NCBI GenBank assembly: GCA_034431435.1
Contig: DAOUDG010000084.1
Coordinates: 1-64,000, forward strand
Length of the DNA stretch: 64,000 nucleotides
Reading direction: 5' to 3'
Origin: JAHCIE01 sp034431435
GTDB taxonomy: Bacteria; Chloroflexota; Anaerolineae; Epilineales; JAHCIE01
Part shown: piece after piece, positions 1 to 7,575 of the stretch
Layout of the letters: each line of letters starts with the position of its first letter
Position numbering within the stretch: the first letter of the stretch is position 1
Notes under the pieces: model-generated
The model's input: only the letters and a program-made list of their open reading frames with translations
The model's database searches: none
Told to the model about the DNA's origin: nothing
Made by a program: the position numbers and the translations under genes

Positions 1-1
1 G

Positions 2-1015
2 AGCGAGGCGCGGTTGGGTAAGCAGCAAGTGCCCGTGGCAGCCTTCCATGCCGGGCGGCGCGAGTGGTTGGTGGCCTGGCAGGACCAGCGCTCGGCCGGC
101 GGCTCGTCCATCTGGGGGCGGCGCGTCAGGCTGGACGGCGACCCCATCGGCACAGGGGACAGCCTCATTGCCGACGTGTCCACCCTGACCAATGCGCGGC
201 CGGCCCTGGCCTACGCGGCCCAGGCGGGTGAGTTCTTCCTCTCGTGGTATACGGCCGCGAAGGAGTATCGCGGCATCGGCTGGAGCGGTGTTGGCTCGCC
301 CATCACCCAGCCCGTTGTGCTCGCCACCGTCGCCGATCCTGGCCCGGCTGGTTATGAGCTGGAACCCGACGGTCCGGCGCTGGCCTACAATTCGGCCAAC
401 GGCCACGTGCTCGCCTTCTGGACCGCTGTCACCGAGGCGACGGGCCCCGATATCTGGGATCGCGCCGTGCTGTACGTGCCGCCAACGCCGACCGTCACCG
501 CCACGCCGGCCGACACGGCCACGCCGACGGCCACGCCGACCCCCTCCGGCCCGCCCTTCGTCCAGGTGCAGGGGTACGTACTCGACTGCCAGAGCGGCGT
601 GCCCATCGCCAACGCTGAGGTGCGCGTCAGTGGCACGTCTCTGCACTCCTTCACCAATCTCAGCGGCTTCTACCAGCCGGGGCAGCTGTCGCTGCCGGCC
701 CAGAGCTACACCATCTCGGCCTCAGCCGATGGGCAGGCCACGGTGACGCAGAGTATCCTCTTGCAGAACCAGTACGCGCCCTTCGAGGTGAACTTCAGCG
801 GCAACGCCTGCCTCGGCCCCGCGCCGACGGCCACGGCCACCGCGACGGCGACGGCCACGCCCACGGCGACAGCCACGCCCACGGCCACGGACACAGCCAC
901 GCCGACGCCCACGGAGACAGCCACCGCGACGCCCACGGTGACGGCGACACCCAGGCCGATGTTCTACCAGTACCTGCCGCTGCTGATGCGCAACCCGCCC
1001 TCGCCTGAGCGGTAG
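2..1015 (+). CDS. Secreted protein with Thr/Pro-rich linkers and YLPLLMR tail, 5' truncated
   Basis: The reading frame is open to the left edge, so the N-terminus and any signal peptide lie outside the window. The visible 337 codons begin with a beta-rich segment (tryptophans in short strand-like blocks). A first Pro-Thr-Ala linker follows near residue 160, then a domain resembling carboxypeptidase-regulatory beta-sandwiches (VQGYVLDCQSG through the NLSGFY region). A long TPTATAT-type linker comes next and the protein ends in FYQYLPLLMR plus about eight residues. Threonine/proline linkers before a short YLPL-type tail are common in exported Chloroflexota proteins, so I infer a surface or secreted location. 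It is neither a PEP-CTERM nor an LPXTG signal, as no transmembrane helix follows. The exosortase gene starts 130 bases downstream. The specific function is unknown. Confidence 0.8.
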   Translation, partial: SEARLGKQQVPVAAFHAGRREWLVAWQDQRSAGGSSIWGRRVRLDGDPIGTGDSLIADVSTLTNARPALAYAAQAGEFFLSWYTAAKEYRGIGWSGVGSPITQPVVLATVADPGPAGYELEPDGPALAYNSANGHVLAFWTAVTEATGPDIWDRAVLYVPPTPTVTATPADTATPTATPTPSGPPFVQVQGYVLDCQSGVPIANAEVRVSGTSLHSFTNLSGFYQPGQLSLPAQSYTISASADGQATVTQSILLQNQYAPFEVNFSGNACLGPAPTATATATATATPTATATPTATDTATPTPTETATATPTVTATPRPMFYQYLPLLMRNPPSPER

Positions 1016-1026
1016 CGCTGCCGGTC

Positions 1027-1090
1027 TGGCCTCCCCTCCCCCCTCTGGCTCCCCCTGTAGACGGGGGGGAGGGGGGAGAGGGGGCTACCC
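1027..1090. repeat. GC-rich palindromic repeat (GTAGACGG-core family), possible terminator
   Basis: C-rich left half and G-rich right half around GTAGACGGGGGG give an imperfect hairpin directly after the first gene's stop. The same core, in inverse orientation, is inside the GNAT gene near 18421-18485, and a related form is inside the GT4 gene near 32060-32140, so this is a dispersed repeat. It may also end transcription of the upstream gene. There is no T-run. Confidence 0.6.
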
Positions 1091-1108
1091 CCGTCAGCCT
1101 CGCTCGGC

Positions 1109-1137
1109 TTGCCCCGCCTGCCGGTTCCGGCTACCAT
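1109..1137 (+). promoter_or_regulatory. Predicted promoter of the exosortase operon, leaderless spacing
   Basis: TTGCCC (1109-1114), a 17-base spacer and TACCAT (1132-1137). Only eight bases separate the -10 box from the ATG at 1146, and there is no Shine-Dalgarno sequence, which suggests a leaderless transcript. Confidence 0.5.
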
Positions 1138-1145
1138 TTCTGCCT

Positions 1146-1976
1146 ATGACCCATCAAACGGCTCGCCTTGTTGGCGCGGGGGTGGTGATCGCGCTGCTGG
1201 TGGCGCTGTTCGCGCCGACCGTGCAGTGGCTGGCCCTGTCGTGGCTGGGCAACCCGTACTACTCCCACGGCGCGCTGGTGGTCCTGGTGAGCGGCTGGCT
1301 GGTATGGCGGCGGCGCGGCGCGTTGACGACCGCGCGTTCCGAGAACATCGGCCTGGCCTTGATCGCCCTCGGCATTGGCGCGCATCTGCTGGCGTTGCCA
1401 CTCCAGATGGCCGTGGTGTCGGCGGTGGCCCTCGTGGTCACCCTTGTCGGTGTCGTGTGGGCCTTCGCCGGGCGCGGCGTTGTGCGCGCCTGGGCGTTTC
1501 CCCTCGCCTTGCTGCTCCTCGCCGTGCCGCTGCCGGGCATCGAGCGTATCTCCCCCAGTCTTGAGAGCTTCACCGCCGCCTACGCCGCCCACGGCGCGCG
1601 CCTGCTGGGCGTGGGCGCGACGAGCGTCGGCGGCCAGGTCAGCGTGGGCAGCCAGGGCTTCACCATCGGCGCGCCATGCAGTGGGCTGCGCTCCCTGGTG
1701 GCTCTGCTGACGCTGGCCGTTCTGCTGGCCTACAGCCTGCGCGCCCCCCTGTGGGTGAGGCTTATCCTGGTGGTCGCCGCCCTGCCCATCGCTCTGCTGG
1801 CTAACCTGATGCGCGTCTCGTCCATCTTTTGGGTGGCCGATGCCTTTGGTGGCGACGCGGCCCTGGGCTTCTTCCATACCCTGTCCAGTCCGCTATTGTT
1901 CCTGGTTGCCCTGGCGCTGCTGCTGGCCCTGGGTCGACTCCTCGGCGTGAACCAGGTACGCCCGGAGGCATGGTGA
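1146..1976 (+). CDS. Exosortase/archaeosortase family transpeptidase
   Basis: A 276-residue polytopic membrane protein with about eight hydrophobic helices. It carries the exosortase active-site pattern: Cys178 in APCSGLRSL, Arg223 in NLMR and His244 in GFFH. This family cleaves C-terminal sorting signals of exported proteins at the membrane, working like a sortase, often alongside extracellular polysaccharide synthesis. The EpsI-type partner gene overlaps its stop codon (ATGGTGA), which supports the call. No obvious PEP-CTERM substrate is in the window, so its substrates must be elsewhere or non-standard. The start is the first ATG, eight bases after a plausible -10 box and without a ribosome binding site. 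The family is clear; the subtype is not. Confidence 0.93.
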   Translation: MTHQTARLVGAGVVIALLVALFAPTVQWLALSWLGNPYYSHGALVVLVSGWLVWRRRGALTTARSENIGLALIALGIGAHLLALPLQMAVVSAVALVVTLVGVVWAFAGRGVVRAWAFPLALLLLAVPLPGIERISPSLESFTAAYAAHGARLLGVGATSVGGQVSVGSQGFTIGAPCSGLRSLVALLTLAVLLAYSLRAPLWVRLILVVAALPIALLANLMRVSSIFWVADAFGGDAALGFFHTLSSPLLFLVALALLLALGRLLGVNQVRPEAW

Positions 1977-2773
1977 GCGGGCTGCGCCACGCCTGGGAGC
2001 GACTCCAGAGTCCCGCCAATGGCTGGGACGGCGATGCCTGGCGGCGCGCCCTCCGCGACGACGCGGTCTTGCGGCTGGTCGCCGTGGCCGGCCTGCTGGC
2101 GTTGGGGCTGCTCATGGCGCGGGCGGCTGGGCCGCCCGCCCCCCCACTTGCCCCGCCCGTCACCGATGGCCAGGTGCGCGCCGACCATGTTTTCTTCGCC
2201 GACGTGGAGGGCTGGTATCGGGTCACGCGCAGCGAGCGGGCTGTCGCGAGTCCCTTCGACCTGCGCCTGACCAGCCTGCCGGCCGCTTTGCCGGCCCAGA
2301 TTGGCGAGTGGCGGGCGACGGATCTGCCCATGCACCCGCAGGTGATGGAGCTGTACGACAATCCGGAGGTGGCCTTCCAGCGCGCCTATCAGAACCCGGC
2401 CGGTGACGTGGTATGGCTCACCCTCATCGGCCACCGTGGGCCGCCCAGCTTCCACCTGTTCGAGCACACGCCAACAATTTGCTACCCGTTGCAGGGCTGG
2501 ACGATGCTGCACGAGGACGTCGCTGCCATCCCCCTTGATGGAGGGTCGCTGTATGCGCAGCGTGGCCTGGCGCGCAACGAGGCCGACGGCGCACAGATCG
2601 CCGTCTTCTACTGGTACCTGTGGGATACCGAGGCGCGCGATCCCAAGGACGGCATCCTGTCGATTCGGGTCAGCGCGCCGATTATCACCACGGAGGAGCG
2701 CGCGGTGGCCTTGCTCACGCAGGACTTCATCCCGACTCTCTTCCCGACGGTTGTCCCGTGGCGGCGGTTCTAG
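1970..2773 (+). CDS. EpsI-type exosortase-associated protein (DUF3485)
   Basis: A 267-residue protein with one N-terminal membrane helix (about residues 35-55) and a large extracytoplasmic part. The EpsI hallmark is visible: a His followed by TICYPLQGW, after an IGEWRA segment typical of the family. EpsI proteins accompany exosortases, either fused or encoded next door, and have a poorly defined role in exopolysaccharide export or sorting. The ATG at 1970 overlaps the exosortase stop by seven bases, implying translational coupling. An upstream in-frame extension would run through the exosortase gene and is not believable. The family is certain, the mechanism is not. Confidence 0.9.
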   Translation: MVSGLRHAWERLQSPANGWDGDAWRRALRDDAVLRLVAVAGLLALGLLMARAAGPPAPPLAPPVTDGQVRADHVFFADVEGWYRVTRSERAVASPFDLRLTSLPAALPAQIGEWRATDLPMHPQVMELYDNPEVAFQRAYQNPAGDVVWLTLIGHRGPPSFHLFEHTPTICYPLQGWTMLHEDVAAIPLDGGSLYAQRGLARNEADGAQIAVFYWYLWDTEARDPKDGILSIRVSAPIITTEERAVALLTQDFIPTLFPTVVPWRRF

Positions 2774-2776
2774 CCC

Positions 2777-3655
2777 ATGACCATCTACCCCCCGCGTTCC
2801 TGGCCCGCCATCCTGAGCCTGATCGCCCTGATGCTGCTGGTTCTCGGCATCGATGCCGCGCTGCTGTTCGCTCTGCTACGCTCGCCGGTCGATGCCCGCA
2901 GCGTCGTCATTGGCCTGGTACTCGCGGCGAGCCTACCCCTGTTGGCGGCCCTCGGCTACTGGCTGTGGGGCATCCTGACGCTGCGCTATAGCCTCGACCG
3001 GAATGCCCTCGTTGTATACTGGGCCGGCAGCCAGCACATCGTCCCGTTGCCAGGTGTCATTGCCGCTGCGACCGCGCGCGAGGCGGGCGTTGCGCCTCGC
3101 GTCGAGGGCTTGCGCTGGCTCGGCTATCAGATCGGGCAGGCCGACTTTCCCGACATCGGTAGAACCCGCGTCTTTGCCTCGCGCCCTCTCGCGGAGCAGG
3201 TCATCGTCAAGACCACCACCGACGCCTATGCCCTGTCGCCGGGCGACCCGGATGCCTTCATCAGTGAGTTGGGGGCGCGCCTGCGGTTGGGACCGACGGA
3301 CTACGTGGTCGCTGAGACGCGCCCCAACCCGTGGCTGGGCCTGGGCCTGTGGCGCGACCGTCTGGCCTACACGCTCGTCGGCGTCGCGGCGGTGAGCGCT
3401 ATCATCCTGTTTGCGTGGGTCAGCCTGCGCTACGGCGGCCTGCCCGAGGCGTTGTTCTTCGGTGTGTCTGGCTTGCCGCTGCCCCGCGTGTCGGCGCTCT
3501 TCCTGCCGACCATCGGCCTGCTAGCGCTACTTGGCAACGTCGCCTTTGCCGTCTGGGTCTATCGCCGTCAGCCGGCCGCCGCCTATCTGGTGCTGGGCGG
3601 CGCGCTGGCCGTCCAGATCGTGGTGTGGATCGCGACCTTACGCGGGTTGGTGTGA
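2777..3655 (+). CDS. PH-like domain integral membrane protein
   Basis: A 292-residue protein. Two N-terminal membrane helices (about residues 10-30 and 42-65) are followed by a roughly 110-residue soluble part starting ILTLRYSLDRNALVVYW, which looks like a bacterial PH-like fold (alternating strands, basic patches). Three further membrane helices follow near 200-220, 240-258 and 265-290. It starts three bases after the epsI-like stop, so it is almost certainly cotranscribed with the exosortase pair and may be a membrane accessory of that system. No catalytic motif is visible. The PH assignment rests on overall pattern only. Confidence 0.75.
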   Translation: MTIYPPRSWPAILSLIALMLLVLGIDAALLFALLRSPVDARSVVIGLVLAASLPLLAALGYWLWGILTLRYSLDRNALVVYWAGSQHIVPLPGVIAAATAREAGVAPRVEGLRWLGYQIGQADFPDIGRTRVFASRPLAEQVIVKTTTDAYALSPGDPDAFISELGARLRLGPTDYVVAETRPNPWLGLGLWRDRLAYTLVGVAAVSAIILFAWVSLRYGGLPEALFFGVSGLPLPRVSALFLPTIGLLALLGNVAFAVWVYRRQPAAAYLVLGGALAVQIVVWIATLRGLV

Positions 3656-3673
3656 GCCGGGTTCGACCCCGGC
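3656..3673 (+). terminator. Small hairpin after the exosortase operon
   Basis: GCCGGG, loop TTCGAC, CCCGGC: a perfect 6-bp stem starting one base after the TGA at 3653-3655. There is no T-run, so it may be a weak terminator or an accident of GC-rich DNA. Confidence 0.3.
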
Positions 3674-3675
3674 TG

Positions 3676-3684
3676 TGGTATAAT
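3676..3684 (+). promoter_or_regulatory. Extended -10 promoter of the DUF1786-glc operon
   Basis: TGG followed by a consensus TATAAT (3679-3684), an extended -10 element, with no good -35 at the right distance. The ATG of the next gene is 32 bases downstream. Confidence 0.6.
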
Positions 3685-3716
3685 CCCCTGAGTGTTCGCC
3701 TTCTGGATTGACCCAT

Positions 3717-4832
3717 ATGCGCATCCTGGCCGTGGACATCGGCACGGGGACGCAGGACATCCTGCTCTTCGACAGCCGCTACAGCGTCGAGAACGCCCTC
3801 AAGCTCGTCATGCCCTCGCCCACGCTGCGCATCGCGCGCGAGGTAGAGGCGGCAACGCGGCGCGGCGAACCGCTGCTGCTAACCGGGGTGACCATGGGCG
3901 GCGGGCCGTCGTCATGGGCCGTCGAGCACCACATCAAGGCCGGGCTGCCCGTGTACGCCACCCCGGCCGCGGCGCGCACGTTCAATGACGACCTGGCCGA
4001 GGTGGCGGCGATGGGGGTCCAGGTAGTGGGCGACGACGAGGCCGCAACGGTCCGCGCCGCCTGTCACATCGTCTTGCGCGACTTTGACCCTGACATGGTA
4101 CGCACGGCCCTGGCCGCCTTTGGCGTGGACATGGACGTGGATGCGGTGTGCCTGGCGGTCTTCGACCACGGCGACGCGCCGCCCGGCGTGAGTGACCGCC
4201 GTTTCCGCTTCGACTACCTGCGCGACCGTCTCGCCGAGGGTCACGGCCTGGCGGGCTTCGCCTTCTGGGCCGACGCCATCCCCGCCCGTTTCACCCGCCT
4301 CAAAGCCGTCGCCGCGTCGGCGCCGCTAGGGCCAAAGGCGCTGGTCATGGACACCGGCCCGGCGGCCGTGCTGGGGGCGCTGGAAGACCCTCACGTGCGC
4401 GAGGGGGCTGTGGATGGGGCGGTGGTTGCCAATATCGGTAACTTCCACACGCTGGCCTTCCACCTGGTCGGGTCGCGCATCGTGGGCCTGTTCGAGCATC
4501 ATACCGGGGAGGTAACACCGGCCGGCCTGGCGGCGTACCTGCGCAAGCTGGCCGATGGGACCATTACCAACGATGAGGTCTTCTACGATAAGGGTCACGG
4601 CGCGATTGGGGGCGCGGTGGATCGGCCGGCCGCGTTCTTCGCCGTGACCGGCCCGCGACGTGGCCACCTGCGCGGCACGGGCCTGGCCGCTTACCCCGCC
4701 GTGCCCCACGGCGACATGATGCTGGCCGGGGCGTATGGTATGCTACGCGCCCTGGCCGCCCACGATTCCGCCCACGGCGACGAGATTACCGCTGCCCTCG
4801 ACGGCACGGCCGCCCCGCAGAGCCTGTGGTGA
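3717..4832 (+). CDS. DUF1786 family protein
   Basis: A 371-residue soluble protein starting MRILAVDIGTGTQDILL, an ASKHA-like phosphate-1 loop (DIGTGTQD). It continues with LTGVTMGGGPSS and a second glycine-rich segment (VDGAVVANIGNFHTLAF). This matches the DUF1786 family, often annotated as pyruvate-formate-lyase-activating-like without biochemical support. I see no CxxxCxxC radical-SAM motif, so that name should not be used. It leads an operon with GlcE/GlcF-like oxidoreductase subunits, which suggests a link to hydroxyacid metabolism. A TTG three codons upstream is in frame, but the ATG is the natural start. The family is fairly certain; the function is unknown. Confidence 0.82.
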   Translation: MRILAVDIGTGTQDILLFDSRYSVENALKLVMPSPTLRIAREVEAATRRGEPLLLTGVTMGGGPSSWAVEHHIKAGLPVYATPAAARTFNDDLAEVAAMGVQVVGDDEAATVRAACHIVLRDFDPDMVRTALAAFGVDMDVDAVCLAVFDHGDAPPGVSDRRFRFDYLRDRLAEGHGLAGFAFWADAIPARFTRLKAVAASAPLGPKALVMDTGPAAVLGALEDPHVREGAVDGAVVANIGNFHTLAFHLVGSRIVGLFEHHTGEVTPAGLAAYLRKLADGTITNDEVFYDKGHGAIGGAVDRPAAFFAVTGPRRGHLRGTGLAAYPAVPHGDMMLAGAYGMLRALAAHDSAHGDEITAALDGTAAPQSLW

Positions 4833-4889
4833 ACCTCTGCCTGGAGTGCGGGGGCCATGCTCCGCAGGCGTGGCAAGGGGAGGACAGCC

Positions 4890-6191
4890 ATGATTGCCAA
4901 CGGCAAGGGCAATGACGCGGCGCGGCCCGCCGACACGCCAGCGGAGGCGGCCCCGCGTACCTTCGCAGTGGATGGGCGCGAGCCGTCGGCCATCGCACGC
5001 CCGGCCAGCCTCGACGACCTTGCCGCCGCGCTGCGCGCGGCCCACGCTGCCGGGCAGGCCGTCATTCCCTGGGGCGGTGGCAGCCAGATGGGCCTGGGGA
5101 CGCCGCCGTCTCGCTACGATGTGGCGCTAGACCTCAGCGGCCTCGACGCCATCCTCGAACACGACGCCCCCAACCTGACCGTCACCACCCAGGCAGGCGT
5201 GCGCCTGTCCAGCCTGCAGGCCGCGCTGGCCGAGGCGGGCCAGTTCCTGCCCCTCGACCCGGCCTACCCGGAGGCTACCATCGGCGGCCTCATCGCCACC
5301 GATGCCAGTGGCGGCTGGCGGCTCGGCTACGGGACGCTGCGCGACCTGGTGCTGGGGGTGCGCCTCGTGCTGGCCGACGGGACGATTCTGAAGCTCGGCG
5401 GCAAGACCATGAAGAATGTGGCGGGCTACGATCTCATCAAGCTGATCGTCGGCTCGCTGGGAACCCTCGGCGTGGTGGCCGAGGCAACGCTGCGCGCCTA
5501 CGCCCATCCGCCCCTCAGTCGCACCCTGTCAGTATTCACCTTCCCCGATCCCGATACCGCCGCCGCCCTCACGACGCGCATCCTCGACCAGCGCTTCGGC
5601 CCGACGGCCCTGGACATCTTTAGCTCGGCCGAGGGCGCGTACATCGTCCTGGCGCGGCTCGAAGGCGAGCCGGAGGCCGTCGACGCCCTGGCCGCCAGCA
5701 TCGACAGCCTGGCCCACGAGATTCCCTGGCTGCGCGTTCAGGTGGCCGAGACGACGGCCAGCCAGGAATTGTGGCGCGCAGCGGGCACGGGCGGCGCGTA
5801 CTGGAATGGTCCTCAGGTCAACTATGCGGTCACGGTTCGCGTCGGCGTACCCATCGCGTCGGTTGGCCCCCTCCTGGCCGACGTGCGCGACATCACCGAC
5901 CGCTTCGACGTGCCACGCCTGGTGACAATGCACGCCGGGGCGGGGGCGGGCTACGTGCACCTGGGCGCGTTGCGCAACCAGACGACAGTCGATGCCCTGG
6001 CCGCCGCCGCGCTGGCGCTACGCGCGGCGGCCGAGGCCCACGGCGGCCACGCCATCCTGGCGGCCGGGCCGCCCCAGGTCAAGGCGCGCGTGCCGGTCTG
6101 GGGGGCGACGGCCGCGCCCGACCTGATGGCCGAGATCAAGCGCCAATTCGACCCGACGGATACTCTCAATCCGGGGCGGTTCGTGGTGTAG
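4890..6191 (+). CDS. glcE: FAD-binding glycolate/2-hydroxyacid oxidase subunit, GlcE-like
   Basis: A 433-residue FAD-linked oxidase of the PCMH/VAO type. Visible features are the pyrophosphate-binding segment PWGGGSQMGLG, the domain centre TIGGLIATDASGGWRLGYG, the strongly conserved KTMKNVAGYDLIKL and GSLGTLGVV, and a C-terminal FDPTDTLNPGR that closes the flavin fold. The length and lack of a longer cap domain fit GlcE better than GlcD. With GlcF it would pass electrons from oxidation of glycolate or a similar acid to the membrane quinone pool. No GlcD is present in the window, which is odd. The start at 4890 was chosen because GGGGAGG lies six bases upstream; a longer ATG start at 4857 has no such site. 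Confidence 0.87.
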   Translation: MIANGKGNDAARPADTPAEAAPRTFAVDGREPSAIARPASLDDLAAALRAAHAAGQAVIPWGGGSQMGLGTPPSRYDVALDLSGLDAILEHDAPNLTVTTQAGVRLSSLQAALAEAGQFLPLDPAYPEATIGGLIATDASGGWRLGYGTLRDLVLGVRLVLADGTILKLGGKTMKNVAGYDLIKLIVGSLGTLGVVAEATLRAYAHPPLSRTLSVFTFPDPDTAAALTTRILDQRFGPTALDIFSSAEGAYIVLARLEGEPEAVDALAASIDSLAHEIPWLRVQVAETTASQELWRAAGTGGAYWNGPQVNYAVTVRVGVPIASVGPLLADVRDITDRFDVPRLVTMHAGAGAGYVHLGALRNQTTVDALAAAALALRAAAEAHGGHAILAAGPPQVKARVPVWGATAAPDLMAEIKRQFDPTDTLNPGRFVV

Positions 6192-6219
6192 CATTCCCTT
6201 CCTGTGGAAAGAGGTTAGT

Positions 6220-7575
6220 GTGCCCGCGTCAGGTTTCTCACCCATCGACCCGCCCGACCCTGAGGCGATTGTCCAGTGCATTCGCTGCGGCATGTGCCTG
6301 CCCCACTGCCCAACCTACGCCGTGCTGAGCATCGAGCAGGACTCGCCGCGTGGTCGCATCGCCCTCATCAAAGCCGTATCCGACGGGCGGCTGGAGGTCA
6401 CCGATCCCGACTTCCACACCCACATGTATCGCTGCCTGGACTGTCGCGCCTGCGAGACCGCGTGCCCGGCCGGGGTGCGCTTCGGCTACCTGATGGAGAC
6501 GGCGCGCGGCCAGATTCAGCAGGCGCGCAGCGGAATCGCCCCCGTGGACCCGGCCGCCCCGCGCCGCGTCGATGGCGGCGAGCGCCCGTCGGCGAAGGAG
6601 TCGCTGACGCGCTCGCTAGTCCTGGGCCAGTTGTTCACCCAGCCGGGGCGTCTCAATGTCGTGGCTGGGCTGATGCGGCTCTACCAGCAGACCGGCGCGC
6701 AGGGCCTGGCGCGGCGGACGGGCCTTCTCAAGCTCATGGGGCTGGACAAGACCGAGGCCCTGTTGCCGAGCCTGTCGGACAGCTTCTACACACCGAGCGG
6801 CGAGGAGCGGCGCACCTTCCGCAGCGCGTTGCCCAGCGCCCCCCGCGTCGCCCTGTTCGCGGGCTGCGTCCAGCGACTCATGTTCGCCGATGTCAACCGC
6901 GCCACGGAGCGGGTGCTGCTCCGCAATGGCTGCGCGGTGATCGCGCCGACGGGGCAGACCTGCTGTGGCGCGATTCACGCCCACACCGGCGAGCGCAGTG
7001 AGGCGAAGGCGATGGCGCGGCGCAACATCGACGCCTTCGACGTAGCCAGCCTGGACGCCATCATCATCAACGCGGCGGGCTGTGGGGCGATGCTCAAGGA
7101 GTACGCCGAGCTACTCCACGACGACCCGCTGTACGCGGCGAAGGCGCAGGCGTTCGTGGCTAAGGTCAAGGACGTCCACGAGTTCCTGGCCGCTCTGCCC
7201 CTCGACCCGCCGACCTCCGCGCCGCGCGCGATGCGCGTCACCTACCAGGATGCCTGCCACCTGGCCCACGCCCAACGCATCAAGGCCGCGCCTCGCGCTG
7301 TACTGCAAGCGATTCCCGGCGTCGAGCTGGTGGAGATGCCGCAAGCCGACTGGTGCTGTGGTAGCGCAGGTATCTACAACCTGACCCAGCCGGAGCTGTC
7401 GGCGGTGATTCTCGATAGCAAGATGGACAACGTCGCGACCACCCACGCCGAAGTATTGGCCGCGCCCAACCCCGGCTGTCTGCTCCAGTTGCAATCGGGC
7501 GTCCGCCAGCGCGGCCTGACCATGCGTGTCGCCCACCCGATTGAGTTGCTGGACGAGGCGTACCAACTCGAATGA
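6220..7575 (+). CDS. glcF: Glycolate oxidase iron-sulfur subunit, GlcF-like
   Basis: A 451-residue protein. Two 4Fe-4S ferredoxin motifs lie near the N-terminus (CIRCGMCLPHCP and CLDCRACETACP). Two cysteine-rich CCG-type domains follow, seen as TCCGAIHAHTG in the middle and DWCCGSAG near the C-terminus. This is the GlcF/heterodisulfide-reductase-D architecture that relays electrons from the flavin subunit. It starts with GTG after AAAGAGG and lies 28 bases downstream of the GlcE-like gene. Its stop overlaps the transporter start (ATGA). The substrate could be glycolate, lactate or another 2-hydroxyacid; the sequence does not decide. Confidence 0.9.
   Translation: MPASGFSPIDPPDPEAIVQCIRCGMCLPHCPTYAVLSIEQDSPRGRIALIKAVSDGRLEVTDPDFHTHMYRCLDCRACETACPAGVRFGYLMETARGQIQQARSGIAPVDPAAPRRVDGGERPSAKESLTRSLVLGQLFTQPGRLNVVAGLMRLYQQTGAQGLARRTGLLKLMGLDKTEALLPSLSDSFYTPSGEERRTFRSALPSAPRVALFAGCVQRLMFADVNRATERVLLRNGCAVIAPTGQTCCGAIHAHTGERSEAKAMARRNIDAFDVASLDAIIINAAGCGAMLKEYAELLHDDPLYAAKAQAFVAKVKDVHEFLAALPLDPPTSAPRAMRVTYQDACHLAHAQRIKAAPRAVLQAIPGVELVEMPQADWCCGSAGIYNLTQPELSAVILDSKMDNVATTHAEVLAAPNPGCLLQLQSGVRQRGLTMRVAHPIELLDEAYQLE

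Noticed and set aside
2..1015. First protein as a PEP-CTERM substrate of the exosortase
   Set aside because: No PEP motif, membrane helix or basic tail at its C-terminus; only the YLPLLMR-type tail is present.
3656..3673. GGTTCGACCCC-like stretch resembling the T-arm of a tRNA
   Set aside because: The preceding 60 bases are the end of a coding sequence and no acceptor, D or anticodon stems can be formed; it is a short GC hairpin.
3717..4832. DUF1786 protein as a radical-SAM activating enzyme
   Set aside because: No CxxxCxxC motif; the N-terminus is an ASKHA-like DIGTGTQD loop instead.
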